Shown here: piece by piece, positions 23,745-35,342 of the stretch
Numbering within the stretch: the first letter of the stretch is position 1
Layout of the letters: every line of letters starts with the position of its first letter
Source: Mansonella perstans
Taxonomy: Eukaryota; Nematoda; Chromadorea; Rhabditida; Onchocercidae
Assembly (NCBI GenBank): GCA_037074765.1
Contig: JBAMDO010000086.1
Location: 124,001 to 188,000, forward strand
Direction: 5' to 3'
Length of the DNA: 64,000 bases
The notes under the pieces: generated by a model
Database searches by the model: none
What the model was told of the DNA's origin: nothing
Seen by the model: only the letters and a program-made list of their open reading frames with translations
Program-made: the position numbers and the translations under genes

Positions 23745-26700
23745 TCATGAAATAAGTAATAAAGTGACCAGCAAATGTATCACAATGTTGCATAAAAAAA
23801 CAGCAGATGGAGCCAAGGAAGTTTTGTGGTGGTCAGTCAAAGTACCATCATTATTACTCTCAGTAAAGGTCCTTTGCAATGACATCCCACTATCATTTCC
23901 TGATACCTCACATTGTGTTACTTTTCGACCGCATGCTTCCTCCCAATTTGCAATAGCTTTATCTTTGACCAACTGATAGAAAGACTCGAATGGTATCCAG
24001 TGATCTGGATCGCTCAGTACTTCCAATTCTTCAAGATATTCGGCCTGGTTCAAATTAAATTAAATTTCAGAGATTTCAAAGAGATCTCAATAATTCAGAC
24101 ATGTTAACCAAGAAAGCAGAATTTCAAATTTTTCGAGAATCTCTTGAACTTTACAGTTCTGTGTGCCTTGATTAGTGGTGCTGAATTTTATTACTTAGGA
24201 GAGCAGAGGAAAAGAACTGGAAGAGGATAAGTTACTAGAGGATGCTGTGTAAGGAAGGTATCACAAATCATTTGTTGAAATCAAATGAGTCCAGTTAGAG
24301 TAGGGAAGGAAAACTGGATCTATTTTTGTCCTAATGATAGCTAAATCAAGTTAAAAAAACAGGCAGTAGCAATGATCTTACTTGTCGAATGATATGTCTA
24401 TCGATGGTGGATGCTTCATGAAACAGCAGTCTTATGGATTTATTCGGTTTATCACGATATTCCAGTAAGAAACCAGCTGTCGTATCCAGATAGGTTTCAT
24501 TGATTCTTAATAACTTCATCACCGATAGTGTCACTTCCAAATGCTACAAACAGCCTTTAAGTTAACATCATCAGAAATGAATTCAAGAAAAGTGGCCTAT
24601 ATGCAATTCGGAATACTTATGTATTCGCCATTACTATATGAATACGTTTGATCTTTTCTGTTTTCTCTGTCCCTTTCAATTTTCTTTACAGTAAACAACG
24701 TGGACAATAGATCATTTTTATACGCTTCATTTCCTATTAATTCGTTTGACACAAATTCCAATGATTTCTATGTTTTATTTCAATATAAGAGGCAATAGTA
24801 AATTGTAGAATTAAGAATTAACTTAGGAACCGATCACAATGGTGACTTGAAAAAACTTTACGAGAACTTTGAAGATAAGGAAACATTGTGCCCGACCTCC
24901 GAAGTTCACAATGACCCGCAAAAGAAGTTATCGAAATTGATTCTCCTTTTATTACACGAGGAGTTGCTGAGGCGCTTAATACCATGCATCCTACCGTAAC
25001 TCGACATTTCAAGTAAAGTGAGAAAATAAAGAGATTTAATAAACGGAGCTATGAGCTGACTAACAAAAAAATTGTTGTTTTGAAGTGTCGTATCACGATC
25101 GGAATATTTTATGCAATCGGAAATGGATTACGTACGACAACAACAATGACCAAGCGATGAGACGTTTACTTAAGCCGAACTTGGATTAGAAAATGAATGC
25201 CGCCTCAGTACCTCCTCCCTATTTGAGCTTTTAACACTGTTGAGTTTTGGACCTGAGAAATATGTCTAGAAGCAAGGAAATCAATAAGATGCATTGAATA
25301 TTGCAATATTTCTAGTCGACCGACAGAAAGCGAGTAATTCTTTACGATATCCCAGGCATCACAATTAACTGGTTAAAAGTTAAACGAACTGAGCTATGAA
25401 GATTTTATGCCTTTTCCCTCATATTCATCTGTTCTATCATTACCTCATTATCACTTCTTTCATCATTTTGACAACTTTCTACAAGAAGTAATTGTTCCAG
25501 TCGTACTTCCATCAACAAAAATGTGTTTAAGTCCGATGAGTTCGGGAAGTAGTATAATATCCCGAAATTCTCAATACAATATCTCTTCCTCGCCTATCTT
25601 TTCACAATCTTTACTGTTTATTGCTAATTCTTTATACAATTTGACAAATAATAAATTTTCAGGTTTAGAGAAAAAATCGGAATAAATCCAAATAAATATC
25701 TAAAAAAAAGATGCAATTTGACAGATTTAGGTGGACAGTTTGGACTTTGCTACTTGCTGCTTTCATCTATACTTTGGTTATTCATCGTCATTAAAACTTA
25801 CCGAAACATAACCGATGAATTTTTCAGTCCGTTGTCCATCAACAGCATTACGCACAGTGGTCAAAATGTGATTGAGCCAGACACCACCCATAATATCGCG
25901 ACATAGCTCATAGTTAATACAAGTGAGTGAATGCTTCTCCAGGAACATCATTATGGTTTCTTTGAGCGATTTTCTGTCAAATTCCTCCAAAGTAGGTCGT
26001 TCAATCCAGTCCGGTAAGCTTGTGTTGTACAAATTCTAAAACCTTAAGAAAAATTGTCTCAGATAATCTAGTAATTACATAACTGTGGAAGTCCTTCTTA
26101 TCTTTTATACAATCCAAAGGCTGAAATTTTGCAGTGAAATGGAATTGTAGGGATTCAAAAATTTGAGCAGGATCCCAAATTTTGTTGAAAGTTTTTAAAT
26201 TGAAATGACAGTTTTCAAAAGAAATTCTTTAAAAAAAAAAACCTTGTCCTTCCATGTTGTCTTCCCTCTATTTGTCAAGAAAAGAACACATAGATTAACA
26301 AGACGGAATGGTAAATAACATTAGTATGTGGATATTATGTACCATCATAACAAAAAGGGGAATAAATATATTATTTGTAAATCAGCAGAAGAACTGACCA
26401 TTTCTAAGATATTCTCCGCCAAAGTGGAAGCACTTTCGATTGATCTATTCCATCCCGTGTGCTCCGCAATATAGTCCAATAGCTGAGCATTTGTAGTGGT
26501 CATATCCATTAATTCGTGCAAATTATCGTGGATAATTGGCTCCCAAGCTGAATAATGATGCTTATTTTAAGTCGGAATTTCAATATTATATTTTGTAGAT
26601 CCCAAAAATATCTAAGCGATTTCTGAACAGAACAACTTCACGATAAGGCACTCCTCTCCACCATATTTACAAAGGCTGTGAGAATTCTTCTGGATCTAAA

Positions 26701-27822
26701 AAATTCTCTAACTTAACAACAAATATATGCCGATTTTAGCTCACTATTTACAACTTACTACTTTCAAATTCTTTAATTTGCTTATCCGATTTGAATTATC
26801 CGACCTGCAAAACAAAATATCATGTTTTAAAGGATTTATTGATAAATCACCTCGTTGACTGGTGCTACAATTTGGGACGGCAGACATTTGTAGCATTGGA
26901 TCATCGATAATGTATGGCACCGGTGACCATTCCAGAGCATGATTCCATTCAGCAAATGTATCCGGAGGGTAAAAACCTGCCATAACGACCTCAAGAAATG
27001 ACATTGCAGTAAAATTTGAAAGGCTGGATTAGAATACTCACTAGAACAAAAATTTGTTAATGTTAAGATGCAAGAAGAAAGCTGTAATGATTTGATTTTT
27101 TGGTATGGTCTTGTACGAAAAAAAACTGGCGTAAAAATGATACAAAATATCTAGTACCTGTAGCGTCATTTGACAACGATTCGAGCTAGAGGTGTAGAAT
27201 GTTACCTCATGTCGTATATAATTGTTACCAACCAAAGATCCAACAAATTCACGAAGTTCTTTGCCAAAACCAAATCCTTCACGTTTGCCAAACTGCAATA
27301 ATAAGAATTGGCACTAATAGGATGCAGTCTAGTTAGCGGTAGTTTTCTAGTGATGAAATAAGGAACTTTTTTTCAGAAGACATTTTCAAGATCGTAGGAC
27401 TACACAGTTAAGTTTACAGAAAATCTGGAGAATGGTGCTGTGCCTTTGTAATATTAAATCGTCTCACGGTAACCGTAACTGAATTCACTTCAGTTACTTT
27501 AATCCAAATAAACTGCGAAATTCAAATAAATCATTAAATATAGAAATATTTTAGACTAAATTTGCATGATACAAAAGTTCATTTAAAAAAATGGGAGGAA
27601 ATGGAGAGTGCAGACCTGTGTTAATTCATAGACCCCTTCAAAACCCCAATTTCGCGAATTTTCGTCCAGAAACTTTCCCGGATGACGATTGCCATGCCTC
27701 ATGCCAAATATCACCAGTTTTGCATTTTCATCGATTGTAATTGATGTTTCTAGTGCCAAATGAATGTCTTTTTCCAAACTGAGAACTATGCAATATATTG
27801 CCACATACCAAAATATAAGCAT
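23745..27822 (-). CDS. Histidine acid phosphatase family protein, secreted or membrane-anchored
   Basis: Seven phase-consistent exons, in coding order: 27616-27822 (ATG at 27822), 27158-27292, 26851-26989, 26399-26547, 25802-26035, 24382-24543 and 23745-24044 (TGA). They give 1326 nt, 441 aa, a usual length for the family. The N-terminus MLIFWYVAIYCIVLS is a signal peptide. The catalytic RHGNRHP sits at residues 42-48. The second conserved Arg is in TSSSNRCQMT (Arg108). Family blocks ELTQFGKREGFGFGKELR and MAGFYPPD also fit. The usual SAHD motif, whose Asp is the proton donor, is replaced by VSHLEVTLSVMKLL at about 289, leaving His but no Asp. The C-terminus (VFLCNIVIHLLVTLLLIS) is a membrane anchor or GPI signal. 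An acceptor TTTCCAG lies 12 nt before the ATG, well placed for spliced-leader addition. The family hydrolyses phosphomonoesters; with the HD pair altered, activity is uncertain. Confidence 0.88.
27475..27497. repeat. 9-bp hairpin in first intron of the phosphatase gene
   Basis: GTAACTGAA (27475-27483) pairs perfectly with TTCAGTTAC (27489-27497) across TTCAC. It lies in the intron between exons 1 and 2. Role unknown. Confidence 0.5.
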
Positions 27823-28460
27823 GTACTGTTAATCCTGGAAATATTATCATGAGTAGAGGCTAGAAAGTTCCACGAACCAGGAGAATGCAAAGCTAATGGA
27901 AAGATTCGAAGTGCTACTAATGTTTAAGTATTTAATTTAATATGAGCTGTGGGTAGGATGCATTATAAGGTATGCTACTGACTGATTAGAAGTGATAAAG
28001 AATTAGACTGATAGAGAAGATACGACTGAGAATGCATGCATCAATATATTTAAGAAGGAAAAGCAAAGCTCAAGCAACTCACTAAGCAAAATATAGCAGT
28101 TTAGAACAATTGCGGCTTTGGAATTAAGGGGGAAGGAAGGACAAAAACGAGACATTTAAAAGCTTTATAAGATAGTACAATTTGAAGTTTAATTAAACCC
28201 CTAGAATTAATCCGTTAATCCGTTCCTCTTACTTTACAAGTGCATCAAGCAATTTCTTTCATCAAGATAACACAGTGACTTCAAAATGATCGGTGAACAT
28301 ATCGATTATATTGCCATCGATTTTTTTTTGCTCAGTTTACAAAAGAAAATTCAACGTTGTATGAAGTTTTTTCTACCATTTTCTCATTTCACATAAAGCA
28401 TTAAAAACATTTTTTTGAAAATAGATTTTAAAACCAAAAGCCGAAAGAAGAAAATAGAGA
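27823..28460. other. Upstream flank of the phosphatase gene
   Basis: This holds the candidate 5' end of the minus-strand phosphatase (acceptor TTTCCAG, exon start about 27834) and AT-rich sequence. No other gene is seen. Confidence 0.45.
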
Positions 28461-28960
28461 ATGTCGCATTTCTGGAATCTCAAGATAGCTTCCGGAAGAA
28501 AAACTTCTAGCTCCCGAACCTAAATCTTTGAAAAAGATTTTTTGAGAAAAATTTCAAGCGATATAACATTCGACAATGGTTCAGAATATACAGGGAGAAA
28601 AACATATTACAAATGGAGTTATTTTGCAGTCGTCAGTGTTGTTGCCGGCGTACTCTACTCTGCATTTCACCAATTCAGCAAAATACTGGTTAGTATGCTG
28701 AATGAATCTCCACAGGTATCCTCTAATTCTGTCCATGGCAAATACCATACACGCATACAACTCCGTTTACATACGTTCAGCTTTCTGTTGCAGAAAAAAA
28801 ATGAAGCAATGAACTGTTATTACAACCTCAATCAAATAGTTTCATTTTTATTTGATTTATTTCTCAAAATCTTTCTAGTTGACTCTTCTTTCACTTCCTC
28901 GATAAATAATTATCGCTTATTTGTTTCTCCAGAGATTAAGGAAAAAAATGTTGAACTGAT
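28461..28960 (+). pseudogene. Candidate small membrane-protein gene with an in-frame stop
   Basis: From ATG 28461 a frame reads MSHFWNLKIASGRKTSSSRT, meets TAA at 28521, and then stays open in the same frame through a clear membrane segment (WSYFAVVSVVAGVLYSAF) to a donor CCACAG|gtatcc at 28714. A strong acceptor TTCTGTTGCAG ends at 28793, and the next frame (KKNEAMNCYYNLNQI) continues in phase 0 to a possible donor. A last acceptor, TTTCTCCAG, lies near 28932. The exon-intron layout looks real, but the stop at 28521 breaks it unless translation starts downstream or an upstream exon is used instead. The family is not recognised. Confidence 0.3.
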
Positions 28961-31900
28961 AAGCTACTAGAAAATTATCTTCCAATAAGTTATCTCTTAA
29001 TAAGTTATCGGCTAAATTGCAATCAGAAATTCCTTTAAGATTTAGAGCTCAATATTTGATCATAAATGATGGGTAAGATATCAGCCAATGACAGCAAGAA
29101 TATGTACATTTCAACGTTTAATTCTTCTTTCACCGACTTACAGAAGCTTTCTGCAACGTACTCTCAAAATTTGTCATCTCATCACTTTCTGATAATGTTA
29201 CACGAAATTGTAAAAAAGTAATAATAATAATAACAACGCTATTGACCAGCAACCGAAACTTCTCCCTAAAAATTTTGATGCACTTCTGACAATCTTAACT
29301 TGTCTAGTCGTTGATTCATCATCTATAAAAATAGTGAAGAGGAAGAAAACTCAGATGACGATCGTCTGAGTTTAATAAAATATCGTGGTTACCACACATT
29401 CGACGTTAATAAGGTCCCGTAATTTTTGTTGGACAATCAAGGCAAAGGACCGAACATTGTGACCTTCAATTCGAAGAACGATAAGCGAGAGAAGAGAAGA
29501 AAATCTGCTGAAATTAATTAATAGAGGAAAAGAAGAGATGAGGATAGAAAATGATGAAATCTGATGGATGGACATTGATTCGAATGAGTGCAGTTGGAAG
29601 ACTGATCCAGAAGGTTACTGTTGCTCTTATGAATACAAAACAAATAAGAAAAGTAAAAAGTCTGAAAGTGTTTACTAAGAAACAAGTAGAAGCCAAATGA
29701 TAACAACTGTACTTCACTGGCGATACATTTGCTTTGATCAGAGTGGAAAGACTGAAATGTAACTGAATTTATAAATAAAAGGAAAAGCATAGGTCATGAG
29801 AGATCAAAATCGGAACGGTGAAGGTCTTGAGGTGAAGATCTTGAAAGATCAAAATCGGGATGATGAAATACTAGAAGTAAAACAAACAGAGTTTCAAATT
29901 TAAGGTAACAGAGAGATCTGAGGCGGAAGTGAGCCAATCTCGAAATGCATGTTCAGGAAACATAAAGCACAAGGAATGTTCAAATTGGCATAAAAAAAAG
30001 AAGGAACTGAAAATAGTTATCTAAATCATATGAGAGATAAGCAAAGAAAAGTAGGGACAGAAAAATTGATTTAAGTCATTGCAACTTGAGATAACAGTTC
30101 TTTCGAAAAGACTGAAATAGTAACTGGCGGATATAACGGTCGAAAGTAAAGACATAAAGTTGGATCTTTCTGATTATGATTGTTAACAGAGATGATAGAT
30201 GATAAAAAAATCCAGCTGTTTCTTAGAGCCATTCCGATCTTCAATAAACATCTTCCAAGGAGAGGAGGATATGGGAAATGATGACAAGCTGATAAAGTGA
30301 TAATTGCAAACTCTAAGGAAGAAATTTTGAATTGAAAACAGAGGAGGTAGTGCAAAGAAGATATCCGAGACAGTCAAGTCAACTGATTTTTCTGTCAGAA
30401 AAATGAATATCGCTGTAATTCAGACAATCGTTAAGTAAGCTGAAGTTGACACAAATTTAAGCAAACAAGGATGACCATGAAATATGATTAATTAAGGTTC
30501 AAAGTTCAATGGCTTGACAATAAAATAAGTTACACTATGAAAAAGATTCGGGAATTAATGTGGAAGTGATTGGGATGACTGTATAACCACAACAGACAGA
30601 TTCATTGAGGACTGATAGCGTACAGAGTACAAAATGCTAACAAATGCTGAGTAACATTTCTCTGCTCTCAAACAAGACCCAAGCAGGGGGTTCCTAAACA
30701 TCGACTCACTGAATTTGATAAGCCGTGTAATTTCTTCTAATAATAAAAATGATAACAATGGTAATGTTTTAGGAATAATGATAACAATAACAGTAAAAGT
30801 ACAGCATTTCTGTGTTGATATTTTGCATAATACTTGAGGAACGTTCGTTGAATCGAGCACAGTCGCCAGTAGAATTTTTGTTGTGATGAAACGATGTAAA
30901 TTTGTAATGAATTATCTAACGGTGATGTTGATCGAGAACAAATTCAAAGCAGCATTAACCAGAACCGATCATTGCTTTCGTCACTACGACATATGTAGCA
31001 GCAGAATCTGAAATTTCCAGGAATTATTTTTTACATAATGTAGTCTGTTGATGCAAAATTGCAGTGTGTTGGTAATAACGAAAAGGAAGCAGGATGAAAG
31101 AAAGACAGCTGAAAATGTAGAATCTCGTGCAAAAGCATTGTCGGAAGTAACTGAAATAGTTAACTTATGCTTATTCATCTTAAGATTATAAATAACTGAG
31201 ATGAAATAATTTGCTGTTCGACTATCCCGACGAAAAAGGTCTTTAACATTTAGGGCTTTGATCGATTTCAAAATCAGCAGTAACACAGAAATTCTGAAGG
31301 ATTTTATGACACTGTTACAAGTTACTCTGTAAATTTGAAAGCCTTAAACTTTTTAAATCATAACTATTCAAAGAAGAAACTTCTGAGACAAAGAAACTAA
31401 TTGGTGGGCTTATATCATTATATCTCGAAGAATTCTAAAGCTGTAGCGAAAGGTATCAGAATCCTAATTCTTCAAGAAACCTTCTATATCATCAAAAAGT
31501 GTTTCACGGAAATCCCTACATATAGCAGACTGATCACATTTACACATCTGTTTGTCAGCATTGAGAACACCAGATCGACGACAGCCGTTAGCTACAGCAA
31601 TTTTACAAATCTTTACCTCCTATCCTGTAAAACTGTGAAGAAGTCTCTTTCACCCCTCTTTTTATCTTTTTAAAACCATAACAATCCTCCTTCTTCCTCC
31701 TTCTCTCCATCTACCATCTATGCACATTTGTCAGAAAAATTTTTTAAATTGATGTGGATAAGATTGGCCCTTCAGTTCGATAGCAGAAAGTAAAGAATTG
31801 AGGAATAGATTAGTCGAAATATTTTCTTGTACGCTTTAACCACCCTTCTCAATAGAAGAATTACAACTGCTTCTCTAGTATTCCTTCCTACCTTCAACCG

Positions 31901-32657
31901 GTTTAAATATCGGCCATCCCTCCCCTCTTTCTCGCACTTTTCTTTTACCCTGCTTTTGCTTTGATTGTCATCATTAACTGCTCAAATTCCTTAACAGAAG
32001 CACTTCACTTCTTTCCTTAAGAATTTCTTTCAGTATTGCTTTATTATTTTTTAATTATGTTTTATATTATCGTCAATATTCTTTTATTTTTTCCAGAAAA
32101 TGTTTTTTTTGATATTTATTTGATACTGTTATATTCTATTCTTCACTTCCTGATTCATACCTTTCATTTTCAACAAAATTAGAAGTGATAAGTTTAAAAA
32201 AAGATAGGATTCTGCAAACTAGAAAATGTAAGGGAAGTATTGGAAGTGTTGAAAGATTTTGTGAGAATTCTTTAAGTTGGAGCCAGGAAATTTTTTTCTT
32301 TAAATGCAGTTTAATTATTTTTAGTTCGGTTCAGTTTGAGTTAATTTAGAAGTTTAATTGTAAATTACTAATTTGAAGCCTTCCGGTGTGTCTAACTTAA
32401 GTGAAATTTAGAATTTTTTTTTCTTCTGCTCAAGAAAAAACCGGCCTTCAACATTTTCTCTTTCAAGTTTCAACCTTTCATAACTGCAGTGATTAGCTGC
32501 AAGAGTTAGTTCAACACGATCATTTTTTGCATTTAACGGTCTTATTGAATTTTTATTTCGAAGTGACTTAAAAATTGAAAATTTTTTTGCTATTTCAGAA
32601 TTTTCAGAAAACCTTACTTCTCCGTTCTGAAATCTCAAGTTGAATTGTTTCTTAACT
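28961..32657. other. Gene-free stretch with simple repeats
   Basis: AT-rich. It contains an (AAT)n run near 29,219, an internally duplicated 35-codon frame (29,796-29,903) and a pyrimidine-rich stretch at about 31,680-31,720. Minus-strand frames at 29,372-31,286 are compositionally biased and unsupported. The last 60 nt carry two acceptor-like TTTCAG sites upstream of the FKBP start. Confidence 0.45.
29796..29903 (+). repeat. 45-bp tandem duplication inside a 35-codon open frame
   Basis: Starting at ATG 29796, two copies encode DQNRNGEGLEVK and DQNRDDEILEVK. The period is 45 bp, a multiple of three, so the frame is kept. There is no family match and no splice context. It may be a chance open frame over a young tandem duplication. 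Confidence 0.4.
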
Positions 32658-34842
32658 ATGTATTCTAATAAACTGCTTCTCTTCATAAGCGCAGCAGTAA
32701 TATGCTTTACTTCTGTGTTCGGTGAGGATGAAGAAAAACTCAGCTGGAAAGAAGATGATGGACTAGAGGTATGTCACTTAAATTTTATTTCCCTCTTCCA
32801 ATTTTCTGTATTGCATCAGTTTAGATCAGTGATTCCTAAGCAGAATTATGATTGTTCAGAACAATGGGATGAGGAGTAAAAAACAAGAGGAAATTTTGAT
32901 TGAAATTTATGTTCATATCAAAGAAAATTATTTTTGTACCGTGTGGTCTCTGCTGCAATAAAATAGCGAAAGTGGTTCTTGATCAAGAAAAGATCGAGAA
33001 CTGGTTTAAATGATCCTTATCTAAAAGAAGCAATTTTCAGATTAAAATAATAAAGCCAATCAAGCCAGAGAAATGCAAGATGAAGAGCCAACCGGGTGAT
33101 ATCGTTGAACAATTCTACAAATTGTCCGACATAGACGGACAAACAATAGGATCCAATTTCGGCAAGAAACCGTAAGGTCATCTAAAAAGTGTTAATTCAT
33201 AGGGGATTCTTCTTTTTGTAAAATTTCATTTTCAAGAAAAAAGTAGTTAGGAACAAATTATTTGAAAATTAAAAACAATTTTCACCTGCGGCAAGTGATC
33301 GGTTAGTTCAGTTGTTTGGGTTATTAGGATTAATCCAAAATTTTGAGCCAATCAGGATTGATTCGAAAATTTCAAAATGAAGAGTCTTCATTCCTTCTTG
33401 GATCATAGGCTCCATTACTTAAAAACCAGACGAGAGAAAAACGTGAGCCTTCCTCTTGTCTGATTGAGTTGTCCAGTTCTTCTGTAAGTCTGGAAAGTTA
33501 TATGATAAATTTTTCCTGTTTGAATGTGCTTCTTATATTTTATGCTTCTAGGTTTGGTCTTGTATCAAGTTATTTAGATCTCAAAAAAGTTTCAGATACA
33601 TATTTACACTTGGTAAAAACCAAGTTATCAGTGGCATGGATCGTGCTATGACCGGCATGTGCATCGGTGAAAAAAGGAAAGTGGTTATCCCAGCACATTT
33701 AGGTTTCGGTGATGATGGTCGTGACAGAGATAATATAAAAGGTGGACAAACACTATACTATACAGTGCAGCTTGTGGATTTATTTAGACCGGTACCCGGC
33801 GATTCGTGGACCGACAAAGACGGTTTGAAAATTGAGGCATGCATTAAATTAGTAGTAAAGCTGAAATGTTATGTGATTGACGCTCTAATAGTCACTTGTG
33901 GTCGAAAACTAATTGTAAATGTTTTTATAATGAATTTGATTGCAATGGTTGTAAATTGTACCCATTGCGATTGAAATTTCGTTTTATAAGATATAAAGAT
34001 CCCTTAATTATGCATTCCATCTAGAATATTTGCTGATTTATGCCATTTATTTTAAATTTAGAAAAAGTATAGTACATATACTACTAAAGGAAATCTTTCC
34101 AATTCGTTCGATTGGATACTGAAGTATCAAAAAAAAGACTCAGTCTCTATAGTATAGTAATGACGCTGCAAAGTGAAATAATAGGTGACATTGGGCGGTG
34201 ACATTAAAATAATAATGTTTGGAGTTTTGAAGGTGACACACAAGATTGATGAGAAGGAATGCCGTAAGGCAGAGAAAGGTGATACAGTTCATCAACACTA
34301 TATGCTTCATTTGGAGCATTTCGACGGAACCTTTGTCGATTCCAGCTTCAGCAGAAATGCGCCATTCATCTTTAAACTTGGAAAAGGAGAGGTATTTTTT
34401 TGCTGTAGATTTTCACAGATATTCTTTTGGCGGAAAATATATTTTAGCTGAAACTGTACTTAAAACTTTTCGTTAAAGTTAGCACAGGACTTATTAACTG
34501 TTAAGAAAAAATAAGAATTTGAAGCACAAGAAGCAATCAATTTTACGATTTAATAAGTTGAGGATTTGAAAAATCGTCGATTATATTTATAGGTTATCGA
34601 AGGTATGGATCGAGCAATGAGTGGCATGTGCGAAGGAGAGAGACGAAAAGTGATCATTCCATGGAAATTAGGTTAGCATTTTAATTTCACCATTCTAGCC
34701 AGGTTAATGAATTTAACTTAAAAACATTCCTCATTTCTTTTAAGGGTATGGCACTGAAGGTCGGAAGCCATCGATACCCGGTAAAGCTGACTTGTACTTT
34801 GATATCGAACTTCATAAATTAATCAAGCACGATGAATTATAA
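32658..34842 (+). CDS. ER-lumenal FKBP-type peptidyl-prolyl isomerase with two FKBP domains and HDEL
   Basis: Predicted protein-folding enzyme or chaperone of the ER lumen, like the C. elegans FKB-3/4/5/7 group. Six exons: 32658-32768, 33041-33171, 33596-33836, 34233-34391, 34593-34671 and 34745-34842 (TAA). They give 819 nt, 272 aa. Residues 1-22 are a signal peptide (MYSNKLLLFISAAVICFTSV). Domain 1 covers roughly residues 45-145 and contains VISGMDRAMTGMCIGEKRKV. Domain 2 covers roughly 165-265, with TFVDSSFSR, VIEGMDRAMSGMCEGERRK and LGYGTEGRKPSIPG. The protein ends LIKHDEL, an ER-retention signal. Exon 3 is best ended at ATTGAG|gcatgc, a GC donor. Using the next GT would add five residues (ACIKL) before VTHKIDEKEC. 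The upstream TATTTCAG (to 32598) and TTTTCAG (to 32607) are possible spliced-leader acceptors. Domain 1 lacks several usual active-site residues. Confidence 0.9.
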
Positions 34843-35039
34843 ACAGTAGAAAAAAGGCTGGCAGTATCGAATTAAATTCTTTAAGTGCCGTATTTCTATT
34901 GTCATGCCATTATTGTTTCCTTCTAAATGATGATGAATTGTTTAGTTATTTGAATATATCATTTGTAAACCAGTATGGTCCATTTTGATGTTACTTTTTA
35001 TTCTTCTTGCTGTTTTATTTGTAGAGTAAAGAAAAATTA

Positions 35040-35049
35040 AATAAATAAA
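35040..35049 (+). terminator. Candidate polyadenylation signals of the FKBP gene
   Basis: Two overlapping AATAAA hexamers lie about 200 nt after the FKBP stop codon and before an A-run at about 35,091. The placement fits a 3' UTR end, but no cleavage site is shown. Confidence 0.4.
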
Positions 35050-35342
35050 ATATTTCCAAAGTATTTTAGAAATTTATTTGAATTCTCCGATAAAAAAAAA
35101 AAAAAAAAATTGATTAATTGTTGCCAACTTATTTGTTCAACCAAATCATTTCGGTAGTCAAGTAAGTGATAAATAAATAAAATTTTGTTTGTCACGTAAA
35201 TAACGCAGAAAGCACAAAGTTAGGATTTATGTAAATGAAATTTGAAAATAGTTTCTGCCTCTTTACCATACTATTTTAATTATAAATAAAAGAAGAAATG
35301 TACAATTTGCGCCACCACTCTTAAGAAAATACATCCAATGAG

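Noticed and set aside
29372..31286. Cluster of Ser/Phe/Leu-rich minus-strand open frames
   Set aside because: They mirror purine-rich plus-strand sequence; several overlap in different frames, as expected of composition bias.
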